Below, in pieces: positions 1-10,628 of a stretch of 64,000 bases of DNA; within the stretch, counting starts at the first letter, position 1, and each line of letters starts with the position of its first letter. The stretch spans positions 8,799,958 through 8,863,957 of the forward strand of contig CM043875.1 in NCBI GenBank assembly GCA_023846275.1, written 5' to 3'. This stretch comes from Vanilla planifolia (lineage: Eukaryota > Streptophyta > Magnoliopsida > Asparagales > Orchidaceae). A program made the translations under genes and the position numbers. A model generated the notes under the pieces. The model saw only the letters and a program-made list of their open reading frames with translations, was not told the DNA's origin and searched no databases.

Positions 1-964
1 GTGAGGGGTTGTCAAATTAGTTGTATTAGAGTAGTTGAATTCATAAGAAAATATTTAAGAAAGCTTAGATATGATAAAAGGTGAAAAATTAGTGAACAGG
101 GATCAAGAAAGACATGCAATAACTTAGTTATGAAAATAGAAAAGAAACAAAACCCTTAGTAAGCATGGATAAACCTTTTGATGTAGGCTGAATTAAACTT
201 CTAACAATATCTAATTTAGAGTCTTTAATACAAGAGATGCTCAATAGACTAATATGAAATGCTAAAAAATATTATACATTAATGTGTGATATTTTAGAAA
301 TATTCAAATATTAGTGTTTAAGTTATAGTCTGAATTATTTAGTAGAGTAGGTGACAATATGTTAAACATTAAATATAAAATATTTTTGAGTAGTTTTATC
401 ACATCTAATTTCATACATATAAAATAAAAAATTAAAGATAAACTTTATTTAGAATATTTTAATAGAAGAAAGAGTAACTCTAATTTTGGATTACCATCTT
501 GAAAAAAAAATTAAAGAAAGAGTTAACCTTTTTTGTGAGAGTATCATTTTCTTTAAAGATGGCATGTAGTGAACTAAAGTTGAAAAATGGTGATGAGGTG
601 GAGGTTTAAGTTGTAGGGAAGCTTAGTTAAAGAGAAAATAAGGTGGGCAGCTATGATTTGGAGCCTTATTGAGTGTGATGGTTTGATCAAGGGAGTTAAA
701 GAGTGGACGAAGACTTAAGGTTATTACAGGAAGAGGGAATTTGATTTGTTGATGACTCTCTTAGTAAAATATCTCTCATCTTTGATCCTTATCTCTCATA
801 AGGAGAGAGAAAATTAGAATCTCTCCAACTAATGTTGGATACAAACTCTTTACTGACAAAAGTGAAAGCACGTAAAAAATAAAAACTTTATTCAATAATA
901 ATAACCTTACAATGAGGAAGCCTCTCTTATTTATAGATAAAGGAGAGTTCAATAACTATGCATG

Positions 965-1041
965 AGAAAAAGAGAATTAACTATACCTTAGAATATAACA
1001 TATAGAAAAAAGAGAATTAACTATACTTTAGAATATAGCAC
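965..1041. repeat. 40-bp tandem duplication
   Basis: Two adjacent copies of a roughly 40-bp unit containing agagaattaactatac (at 971 and again at 1011) differ by only a few bases. It is a simple local duplication with no coding potential. Confidence 0.8.
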
Positions 1042-1879
1042 AAGCATGAAAAGGTGAGATGTCAACATGAGAAAGACCATTTTAAAGTTAATCACTTGGA
1101 AATTCAAATGAGATATTTAGAATTCTAAAGAAATTAACACCAAAAAAGTTAATCACATTAATGCAAAATATAAAAATATATGAAAAAATTACAACATAGT
1201 GAAAATTATGTAATCATGTAACATGACGAATAGATGATTATGATGATGATGTAATAAGGGATACCAGTAGTAGGCGAGATGAACAATAGTGGCCAATGGC
1301 AATTGATGAGCAATCAAGCAATGGTGGGCAGTTGAAAAGCAATGGGTGGCTTGGCGATTGTGGAAGACCAGGTGATGTCGGGCAACTGAGTGATAGTGGG
1401 TGACCAATAATGGCATAGCTAGGAGTAGCGAGTGACCAGGTGATGACAGACAGCCTATGATGGTGACCATAGTGTACCCGAGTTCAAATGATTAGGAATT
1501 AATGTCAATAATGACATGAAAAAGATACAAAATGCACTAAGGCAAACGGAGCAAAAATAATTGGTATAACTATAGGAAAAAAATTAGGTAATAAGTTAAC
1601 CCCTATGATTGACAAAGATGATCAATCAAAATAGGGTTTCACTAAGGCAAAATATCAAGTTCAAATAAGACTAGTGTGATGCCAACATGTATGCTCTTAT
1701 GAGCTAAAGTGAGACAATCTTACATCACCATTTAAAGAAAAAAACGCACTTGTATTATTTTATGATTGTGTTTGGTGTTTGCTTATGCTTAAAAATCATG
1801 ACAAAACAACTTCAGAGATAAAAAAAACTATGAAGTTTCTATTAAAAGATTGTATAGTATGATTTACATGATTATATGA

Positions 1880-2480
1880 TGCAATATTTATAAAATAAAG
1901 TACAAAACTAGAATATAATGGATCATATAATATAATATCAGATAACATACACTATGACAAAGCATCCAATAAGCAATTCAGATGGTTGAGAAACATTATA
2001 CAATGTAATACCACATGATCATACAATACAATATTATGAGTGAGATTATCATACAGAAGGATCCAATAATACGACCAAAGGAAGAGAAATGTAACATAAC
2101 TAAAACCAAATATAATATCGTACAATATATTGAATAGTCTAATATGATAGAAAAAAATAGAGAGAATATAATGAATAAAGATTTTGCATATCGTACGATA
2201 TCACATAATCATACAACATGATATGATGAGCAAAGAAAATATGTTAAACTTAAAGCTATTAGATTAAATTATTAGTACAAATTAAACTATCATAAAGTAT
2301 GATAATATGAGTAAAGAATAGATTAAGAATATTATACGATGTGATGTGACTTTGTTATATTGTATGATATGAGAGGATTAAAGTAAAAAGGGATCACACT
2401 CGTTAATTGGATAATACAAGCAGAGAAAAATAAATGAAAATACCATACAATATGATATAATATATATATATATATATATC
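1880..2480. repeat. Degenerate palindromic AT-rich repeat cluster
   Basis: Short, imperfect variants of catacaatatgatat and its reverse complement recur many times over about 600 bases, often as small palindromes such as atcgtacgatat. The cluster ends in a pure TA run at 2461-2479. It looks like decayed satellite or stem-forming sequence. No fixed period could be established by eye. Confidence 0.45.
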
Positions 2481-2734
2481 ATATAAATACATTCATTCAT
2501 TTATTAGGCCTTAATATTATTAATCTAACATATTAATAATCTTCTTATTTCATCTCCTTAATCCATTTTTAGGACAAATTTCTTATATAGAGGAATGATC
2601 ATAACATCACAAAGTGGGGTAATTTATTTTTAAAAAATATGTGATACTAAGAATAATTGATAATCTTAAAGAGGGGGAGTTTTAAAACAAAAGTTTTAAT
2701 CTAAATCTATTTTGAAGTGTTTTATTATTTTTTT

Positions 2735-3225
2735 TAAAATTGAAGGTATCATATACTACAACGTCATAAGAAGTTGAAGAAAGTGCATAAAGAATGTTTG
2801 GTTGTTTGTAATGAATTAAATGAGAAAAACAAAAAGCTATTTGTTTGATTTGAAACATCCTTAAGATGAACTCGCAAAATATGTTTGTGAGAATGTCAAA
2901 AACAAAACTTTGCTTAATCAATTTAAAAATTTGCATTCTCATTGTATTCATCTCACATGCATAAGAAAGCATCTTTATCAAATTCTAAATTAATGCACAT
3001 TAAAACTTTTTCATATACTCAATCTTTTTCTTGCAACAATTGCATAAAAAGAGACATATTATTAAGGATTGCAATATAAGAACAAATGTTAACTCTAAGT
3101 ATCCCACTTATATTTTGGTAGAAAAGAGAAACAATAGTGCACCTAAACATGTTTTATGTCTAGATTATATATTGGTTGAACTAAAATCTGTTTGAGTTTC
3201 AAAATCTAAATCTTAAATCAATAAT
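2735..3225 (+). pseudogene. Copia (Sirevirus-like) gag fragment
   Basis: This is the C-terminal part of a Ty1/Copia gag. A zinc knuckle C-x2-C-x4-H-x4-C is readable at about 3033-3075 (CNNC, then H-IIKDC) with one base missing between the second Cys and the His. The frame then continues through SKYPTYILVEKRNNSAPKHV to a stop near 3195. The same order, knuckle then a GPK-WVPK-like stretch, occurs in the Copia copies at 33.0, 43.3 and 53.1 kb. Upstream, a lysine-rich coiled region is frameshifted and full of stops. No LTR or pol was recognised next to it, so it is an isolated remnant. Confidence 0.65.
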
Positions 3226-4462
3226 AAATATACATGAGCTTTTCTTGCTTTAATTAAGGAGGAGAAATCCTTAAATACATGTTAACTTATTTTATTTGAT
3301 ATATGTTTTAATTTGTTTTATTATATATATCAATTTAGGGAGAGTTATGTAAATGAACCTCTCAAAAAGTGATTACTAATTTTTTTTTCAACAAGGGATA
3401 TGTTCTTTGATTAACTTTTAATAGGTGATTTATTATGAATTCTTGGTCATTAATTGTTATATTCTTAATAATAATGGAGTTGCACCCCTTATTTGGTTTC
3501 CTTTAATTTTATTTTATCTTTCAAAGCATGATAAAAACTAGGAGAGAAACATGAGAAATAAAAAGCATCCATGCATTCTAATATTTTTTTATGATGTCTA
3601 AATTGCATATATTGAGGGAAAGCATGAATATAAAAAGAGCATTTGTGTGCTTAAATATTTTTATATTTTTTATTTCATTTTTTGATCTATAGTTTTGTTA
3701 TTATCAAAAGAGGAAGATTATTATATCCTTTAATCAATACATCTTTTATTTAATGATAATAAAATCATTATATTATTTATTTGTTAATACTTTTTAAGTG
3801 ATTTTAGGTCATATATCTTAAGATCTAATAAGTTATTTATGTGAAGAACTTGATCAATTGACTCATTGAGCTGCAACAATGATGCTTGGGTGTAAATCAT
3901 ATCTAGTATTAGGAGAAACACAAATGTAAGCATTACTTAGAGTAGACCATTATTGAGTTACTATTATTGGTCATATAATGTTAAACAATATAATAATTTT
4001 CACGAGATACTTAAATTTTGGTGAGAATTAAGTACATGTGCTGACTATTTTCAAACTTATCTTTTCACTCATGTAATTTGTTTCAAAGCAAGCATACCAT
4101 TTAGATTGTCTACATACATACTCTGTGTCTTAGAATATTATACTATTTATAAGTGTTACACCCTTGTGTTTGATGAGTCAAGCATAAATGTGTATATTTA
4201 TTTGGGCTTGATTTTAAGTAAAATTGTTACTAATTAATTAAATCAAGTCATGTATTTTAGATGTCTAAAATAATGGTCTCTAAGGGCCTTGAGGTCATGG
4301 CATACTTCAAGAAAATTTGAGACATGCGCAAGATTTTTTATAATTGAATTTCTTTTTATTTCTCTTGAATTTGATATGTCCAAACTTTGAGATTATAAGG
4401 CACACTAGTAGTATTAACATTTAAAAATATTTTAAATTTATTTAATACTGAATTTTGACTTT
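3226..4462. other. AT-rich DNA, nothing recognised
   Basis: No convincing coding region, RNA gene or repeat boundary was seen between the gag fragment and the inverted-repeat element. It may include further unreadable Copia sequence. Confidence 0.5.
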
Positions 4463-4545
4463 TGGGCCAAGCATATTTGACAAAATGTATAGACATTAGT
4501 ATTTGATTTTTTAATATTATTTTGGAATTGTTTTTTATGAATTTC
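4463..4545 (+). repeat. Left 83-bp inverted repeat arm
   Basis: Pairs with 6008-6090 with two mismatches. Similarity stops abruptly just inside (gaaattaaac here against ttttcgtagc in the reverse-complemented right arm). Confidence 0.85.
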
Positions 4546-4589
4546 GAAATTAAACTTAAAAACCTTTAAGCAAGAGTAAAGAGAGTTGA

Positions 4590-4800
4590 ACACACAAATT
4601 TTTAAGTGGTTCGACTCAAAGCCGAGTCTACGTTCACCCCCAACCGGTGTTGGGAAAAATCCACTAAATGCACCGATTACAAGTGAGGTTTTTCCTACGG
4701 TTCACCTCAAACCTACTTGGGATTTTTATTACGGCTAATCCTAAACCTACTTGAGTTTTTACCGGGCTCAACTCAAACCCGGGGCTTTTGCACAACTGTC
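4590..4800. repeat. LTR-like motif with three imperfect 33-bp repeats
   Basis: The stretch starts with aagtggttcgactcaaagcc, a type of phrase that recurs in plant retroelement termini and repeats. It continues with three units built on cctacggttcacctcaaacc-like sequence, each ending in a T-run. It is noncoding and its role is unknown. Confidence 0.4.
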
Positions 4801-5159
4801 GGGATGCCCTTGCCCCAAAACGAAAAATACGAAAAATTGGCAAATAACTTAAGAGAAATAGGAGAAAAGAGGAGGCACACACAATCGACAAATTAGAGGG
4901 ATAGAAATTGAGAAATAATTGAAAAACCTCTAATTCCAAAAGCCTTCTTGCCGCTTTGCTTTTTGAGCTTGGATGCACCGTTTTTGCTTGATTGCTCGAA
5001 TTTTAAGATCTGAAATCTTTGGAAAATTTAGCAAAAGTTAAACTGAAAAATACATCAATTTTCCCTATTTATAGAGCTCAAATTTGAGCTCTAAAAACAC
5101 CCCCAACGGCTCCAAAAATTAACTAGTCGTTTGGGCAACGGACGGAAAGCAGCCACCGT

Positions 5160-5475
5160 CCGATCCGGGCCCAAAAACGAACGGCGCAGATTGATTTACG
5201 CATTTTACCGTTCGGGCTTAATCCAGAGCGTTTGATCCGGGCGCGTAATCGAACGGCACGAATTAAATCTCGCGATTACCGTTTTCGTGATTTAATCCCG
5301 TGCGTAGGATCCGGGCGCTGAATGAACGGCGCCGATTAAACGGCCGTTCGATTTTGATCTGGAGCGTTGGATCCGCGCGGTGAACGAACGGCGCCGATTA
5401 ACCTTGCGAAACAGCCGTTCGAAACAATTCTTGCCCGTTGGATCTGGGCGGGCTTGATCTGCGCCTTTGGATCCT
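5160..5475. repeat. GC-rich array of about 62-73-bp degenerate repeats
   Basis: A ggatccgggcg-like core recurs at about 5162, 5234, 5307, 5369 and 5440, with a last partial at 5469. Most cores are followed by a gaacggcgccgatta-like block. Spacing is roughly 62 to 73 bases. The array is rich in CG dinucleotides and small palindromes (for example aacggccgtt), unlike the AT-rich surroundings. Confidence 0.6.
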
Positions 5476-5490
5476 GCCAAAGTTATAAGG

Positions 5491-5544
5491 TGGGATTTTT
5501 AGTCCCACACTGTAGAAATGAAATTGGTACATTGCTTTATAAAG
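5491..5544 (+). promoter_or_regulatory. Possible snRNA-type promoter (USE plus TATA)
   Basis: AGTCCCACACTG at 5501-5512 resembles the plant upstream sequence element RTCCCACATCG of small nuclear RNA genes. A TATA-like tttataaag follows at 5537, about 24-25 bases on, which is the short spacing known for RNA polymerase III snRNA genes in plants. The USE also forms a hairpin with the preceding gtggga, so it may be only part of a repeat. No recognisable snRNA follows. Confidence 0.25.
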
Positions 5545-5626
5545 AATTTGCGCCCTGTAGCTTTCGAGCCTCTGCGGGGCTGGCTCCCCCCTTCCTTGAC
5601 CGGGACTTCACCACCTGGTTCAGGTT

Positions 5627-5768
5627 TACTTAGCCAAGCATTGTTCATTGACCGTTGATCGCGCTGCAGTTTGACCTAGCCGAGCTCCTCTCGGCGGGCT
5701 TGGTTTAGCCAGGCACTGTTGATTTGACCGTTGACCAGCGCTAGTCAAGCTCCTCTCGGTGGGCTTGG
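5627..5768. repeat. Two-copy tandem repeat, about 70 bp
   Basis: Units 5627-5703 and 5704-5768 share tagccaagca/tagccaggca, ttgaccgttga, and the ending gctcctctcgg-gggcttgg. They sit inside the inverted-repeat element. Confidence 0.7.
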
Positions 5769-6007
5769 CTCGCCCTTTTCGGGTCAACCAAATTTTTATT
5801 TTTAAATTAAATTTTTAATTTCTAAAAGACCTGGACGGGCTGTTTTCACGCCGGGTCGACCCGCCCATTGCTACAGTGCATTTTCCAGAGACTTCAACTG
5901 TTTTAGGGTATTTTTGACGAATTTTTGTGCCAAAAATTTGAATATAAGTGTATAAAAATAATTGTATATTCTTATAGTATTATAAGTTATTTAAATAGCT
6001 ACGAAAA

Positions 6008-6090
6008 GAAATTCATGAAAAACAATTCTAAAATAATATTAAAAAATCAAATACTAATGTCTATACATTTTGTCAAATATGCTTGGCCCA
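6008..6090 (-). repeat. Right 83-bp inverted repeat arm
   Basis: Reverse complement of 4463-4545. Similarity does not continue outside the GGCCCA terminus. Confidence 0.85.
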
Positions 6091-6900
6091 CAATAAGTTG
6101 TATCATTCATCTTTGCTCAATTAAATTAGAAGTGAAAAGTAATGGAAATTGAGTGAGGATTACATGCTTTACACTAATCATACTTGTACAAGTTTATCTA
6201 TTAAACAATAAGACTATTCATCACTTAAGATTGAATGGTAAGTTGATCAAGGGTGATATTGTAGTATTTGGTTATTTATATTATTCATACATGTACAATA
6301 CTCTTACTATACAAATATATAGATTATTTACCTAAGAAATGAATTTTGAGAATTAGTGTTATTGGGTTTCATATATATTTGATATTGTTTGTCATATTTG
6401 TATAATATATTATTTTATAAGATCAAACTTAATGATGTTGTGTATAGAATGGAATTGAAGTGTCATATAAGTATGATATAATTTTTGTATTAATGCGATC
6501 ATTATATTCAAGTAATCAAAGTTGAAGACTTAAGGTGCGAGCAAGCAAATTTTCATTATATTTGAATGAAATCACCTTTATACATATATGATAACATTTA
6601 CCCAAGAGTCTAGTATTGAGGACTTAGTTAAGCATTGAATGGATTTGAGTACAATCTACATATCACATAAATATATTAATGTTATAATCAATATGATCGA
6701 GCTTGTTGTAGAAGTTACCATAGTGTACAATCTTGCTTCGTACAACATTTATCAAAGAACTCAAAATTTGGATTTTAAAAAGTTTTTTTCTATTCATATT
6801 TATATTATGTTTTATCATACAAGAATGATCTTTTAATAACTGAGAAGTTGAATAACATCGTACTTATATGATTTGTGAACCATACAATTTCTATCAATTC
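6091..6900. other. AT-rich DNA, no gene
   Basis: Short open frames exist but have no recognisable domain. The sequence is dominated by degenerate catacaatt/attgtatag-like motifs. It may be the 5' part of the LTR-like region that follows. Confidence 0.4.
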
Positions 6901-7695
6901 AGAGTATAAAATTGTATAGTATCTTACTAATATATTATCTAAATCATACAATTACTATTAATTTAAAAAATGAGTAACTAGTTGAGAGAGAGTCTTGGAG
7001 TTCTTTAAGAACTAGGGAATTATTATTTAAAGGCAACCAAAATGGTGTTAAAAGTTAATGCTTGGTTAGAATATCTTTGAGAAGAAGCTCACTTAGCATT
7101 CATCATTTTTAAAGAGAAAAGAAAAACAAAGTCAAGGTTGCATACATTGATCTTATCGTCACATGCATTCATTTCTTAGTGATAAAATTTGAAAGTATTT
7201 ATACTAACTTTCTTGAGCAACATTGTATATCTTTATATTGCTTTAACATCAATTAATATACCATTTGTTTAATTGTTTATTTGGTTTTAAGACTTTGGAT
7301 TGAACTTGGTTAATTTTGTAAGATTTTATAAAGCTAAAACTTGTAGGCTCTAATCAAGTCGATATTATAGGATTTTATCAAGTTGATGTTGTAAGCTTCT
7401 ATTAATCTAGTGTTTAGTGTTATTACCTAGTCATTTCTCTAAAAATGGACATAGATTTAAGTATTGATAGAATCACTTAAAATTTCTTATTTTTTCTTTA
7501 CTTTCTTTACAATAAAATAAATTTTGCAAGTCTAATAATATTTCTTAAAACAACTGTTATAAGAACAACTAAGAATTAAGAAAGTCCTCAATTTCTATAC
7601 ATTATCAAACAATTTTAAGTTGGTTTGAAATTGATTTGAAGTTTAAAGTTTGTATAACTCACCCTCCCTCTTATGAACACCACACTCCTATATTT
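6900..7695 (+). repeat. Probable Copia LTR fragment (3' part)
   Basis: The 3' end, caccctccctcttatgaaca at about 7657-7676, resembles the ends of the Copia LTRs further right (cccccctcttattgaaccac at 48.32 kb). About 230 bases earlier, tggacatagatttaag matches the corresponding ggatgtaggcttgatttaag-type stretch of those LTRs. No primer-binding site follows, and the 5' limit cannot be set. It is probably a solo or truncated LTR. Confidence 0.4.
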
Positions 7696-8640
7696 TTCAA
7701 CGTATTGAACCTTGATAAATGATGTAACTTATAAGCTTTGCTATGTTTTAAGTCAAAGAATGTAAATCAACTTAAATTAGATGCATACTTGAAAACAAGA
7801 GTAATTTAAATAGATGAATAATTTTAAAATATTTAACACTCACACTTAAAGTCTCATCAAATCTTAGTACCTCAAAGTAAATTGTTACAAACCTATATTC
7901 TAAAACAAAAATAAGATGACTCAACAAAAATCTTCTTCTTAGGCTAGTCAATCTTGTGTTTCTCTTTGATACTAGTTATAGTTCATACCATTAATATCAT
8001 TGTTAAAGCTCCTTGAGTAAGCGATCAAACTCTCTATATGATTAACTTATTTGAGCTTAAAAAACATGACATGAAAATAATTTAAAAAAATGTTTGTAAA
8101 AATAACAAAATAATTTTATTATCGTCAAAAAAATGATGTAAGAATCAAGAGTTCAAAAATCTCTCCCTCTTAATGGTGATAAAACCAAAAGAAAAATTTA
8201 TAAATAAAAAGATATTAAACCTTATAACCATAAAAATGTGCCCCTTACATTCATGCTCCCCCCATATATGTGCTTGAAATAATTAATAAATAAGGTAATG
8301 GTATGCATGGAATGCATTTTATTTTTCACTTTTTTCCCTTTTCTCATGCATCAAAAGATAACAAACACAAATAAAACAAAGCACTCAAGGGGTGTAGTAC
8401 ATGTAACCACTATTAAAGAGGTAGTCAATAAGGGACCAAAGATTTATAATAGAAAATACATCTTGAAAGAAAAAAGCAAAACAAACAAAAATACATTTAA
8501 AAGATTTAATTTCTTTTCATCCATTATGTTGATGCATATGACAACTTTAAAAGAGAATCAAACTGAAATGTATACACATATTTAACAAAATAAGTTAACA
8601 TCTTTTTTTATGAATTTTTCTCCCTTTCTAATTTAAAAAA
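7696..8640. other. AT-rich DNA, possible antisense Copia LTR
   Basis: Read on the minus strand, 8190-8100 gives a run resembling a polypurine tract (aagagggagag) followed by sequence like the start of the Copia LTRs (tttgacgataataaaatt against tttgatgataataaaatc at 29.76 kb). This would be the 3' LTR of the antisense element whose gag lies at 8640-9830. Boundaries are not defined. Confidence 0.3.
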
Positions 8641-9830
8641 GGGACAAATTAGGTAATTTTAAAACTTAGATTTTAGAACTAAATTGGATTTGGGCTCATA
8701 CAATCTATAATCAAGTGATACCACTTCTAGGTGCATCATGATTAGTTTTTTAAAACAACACATAAGTGGGATACCTACAATTAACATTAGCTCTTATCTT
8801 ACAATCTTTAGAGAAGTGTCTTTTTTGGAAATAATAATTGCATGTAATGAAATATAAGTAAAATTATCAACATGCATAAACTTAGAATTTTGAAATGCAA
8901 ATTTCTTATGCATGAGATGAGATGAAGTACAACTAGAATGTAACTTTCTAAAATGATCAAAAATATGTTTTTCTTTTGCATTTTCACAAATGTTTTTAAC
9001 AAGTTCATCCCTAGTTTGATGAAGTTCATTCAAATTTTCATACAAACCAAGGTACACACTATACTATTTCTTCAAACTTTTGTGCTTCTTTACAAGCAAA
9101 TGGAAGGAAATAGTTAATTTTAAAAAAATACTTTCTAATCCTTTACAAAAAAAAGTTTAGTTATCTCATTGCATTAGCTCCTAGATTAATTATCATAGTT
9201 TGTCATAAAGCAAATGATTTCTTTTTCATCAATTTTCTTGCTACTTGAGTATTCTTCATGCTTTGAAATAAGAAATATTAAATTATTCTTTTTTTTCTTA
9301 CTCTCCCTACTACTTCAGGAGGATGTAGATTCCTTTGAATCACTCTATGGCATTCATGTCCTTCTTCTTCTTCTTCTTCTTATAATTATTCTTCTTTATA
9401 CTTCTCTTTTAATCCAATTTGAGACAATCGAAAAAATAATGTCTCAACTCTTAACATCCAAGATAGCATTTCTCTTTCTTTCCTTTGTTTTTATAACTCC
9501 TCTCCTTTGAATTATTAGCAACCATTATCTTGGAAAATTTTTTTATACTTCTAGAAACTTATTCTACGTCATTATTGCATAAAAAGTCCTCATTAGATGT
9601 AGATAATTCAATTTTCAATGCAATATCTTTCTCCTTCTTAGACTATTTAAGTTGCATCTCTCTTTCTTTTCACTTTGTCATCTCATTAGTCATGAGATCT
9701 CCAAGCAACTCATCTAGCAAGAGATGGTTCCAGTTCTTTCATACACTACGACTCTTGTCGTCATAATGTGTGCAAAATTAGGAACTCTATGGTTCATCAC
9801 ATTGTATCAGGCTAAGTATATCAACACACA
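8640..9830 (-). pseudogene. Antisense Copia (Sirevirus-like) gag remnant
   Basis: Reading leftwards on the minus strand, a LDELLGDLMTNEMTK-like stretch at about 9720-9670 is a hallmark of Copia gag of this type. A lysine/glutamate-rich zone follows, seen as CTT repeats on the plus strand at 9361-9380. Next are a short open frame (9057-8794) and a zinc knuckle at about 8840-8800 reading CNYYFQKRHFSKDC, in which the second cysteine codon is TAT (Tyr). It then runs into NCRYPTYVLF, closely matching the fragment at 3.08 kb on the other strand. Several stops and frameshifts make it nonfunctional. No pol was recognised. Confidence 0.6.
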
Positions 9831-10628
9831 TTCAGTTATGTCACATCAAACAATTATGTTTATAAAGATCTGACAAATACTTCACACCAAAAATATCATT
9901 GTTCACTGGTCAGACTGATTATACAATTGTGAAAGATCTAAGTAATACAGTTGAATAATCATGATCATAAGATCAATAGTTTAACATCGCATTCACATTA
10001 AGACAATATCATATCAATCCAATATTTTGTGTTAAGAGATTGAACAAATGCATTGCAAAATATACATCAAGAATCGAAGTACCAATATGATGCAACAATA
10101 CAACAAAATAATACAAATACATATGATGATTTTCCCGATTGAATTAACATATTATATGTAAAACTTAGGACAAGTAGGTTAGTGTAATCAACATCATGTG
10201 TAAAAAAGGAGTACATAAAGCAATAATAGTTATTGTTCATTAGGGGAGACAAATGTATAAAAATGACTCAAATACTTTATTGATTAGATTAATATAGATT
10301 TATTTTTAGCATAGACCAATCATAACTTGAAGTGTACTAAACGAGCTTCATAACATATGACATTGATCCACTATGTTTAAAAACACAAGTAAAGGTGCCA
10401 TAATTTATTCCAAAAACAAAACAAATTATATCAAACAAATACAATAACAAAATAAGCACATACGACAACATACTAGAATGTAAGACATTCATTGGTGATC
10501 AAACATTACGATACTACGGTATCATAGGTGCAAACATAACACATGAAAAACTATTTCAATTGACTTGTACAAAACATTGTAATCGACTTTCAAACTTGGT
10601 GATGTATGATAATATGCTAAAACTTATT
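9831..10628. other. AT-rich DNA, no gene
   Basis: Nothing recognisable was seen. The minus-strand frame at 10067-10252 has no family features. Confidence 0.45.

Larger units (their letters stand above)
1..2729. other. AT-rich intergenic DNA, no gene seen
   Basis: No reading frame here looks like a protein. The longest, a histidine-rich minus-strand frame at 1189-1470, lies in a locally GC-richer, G/T-biased patch resembling retrotransposon LTR sequence rather than a gene. The stretch holds a 40-bp tandem duplication, a palindrome-rich zone and a short TA run, listed separately. It is probably old repeat debris. Confidence 0.6.
4463..6090. mobile_element. Element bounded by 83-bp inverted repeats
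   Basis: Positions 4463-4545 and 6008-6090 are reverse complements at 81 of 83 bases. The outer ends read TGGGCCAAGC and GCTTGGCCCA. The 1.46-kb interior differs sharply from its surroundings: it is GC-rich in the middle, carries several tandem arrays, and has no transposase frame. Long terminal inverted repeats around noncoding DNA fit a non-autonomous Mutator-like or foldback element. No target-site duplication is visible next to the ends tested (tttgacttt against caataagtt), so the class is open. High arm identity suggests it is younger than the surrounding retroelements. Confidence 0.7.

Noticed and set aside
1189-1470. 93-residue His-rich frame
   Set aside because: Low-complexity translation of a G/T-biased stretch, with no domain and no gene context.
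5292-5633. Two overlapping open frames on opposite strands
   Set aside because: They lie in the CG-rich repeat array. The repeated unit explains the openness and neither protein resembles a family.
5545-5760. 7SL or snRNA gene after the USE/TATA pair
   Set aside because: The downstream sequence matches no snRNA or 7SL feature that I can recognise and consists of a tandem repeat.
4590-5920. Autonomous transposase inside the inverted-repeat element
   Set aside because: No frame of sufficient length or any DDE-type motif was found.
9214-9766. Leu- and Ser-rich plus-strand frames resembling membrane proteins
   Set aside because: They are the complement of the lysine/glutamate-rich gag zone on the minus strand, which turns CTT runs into leucine-rich nonsense.
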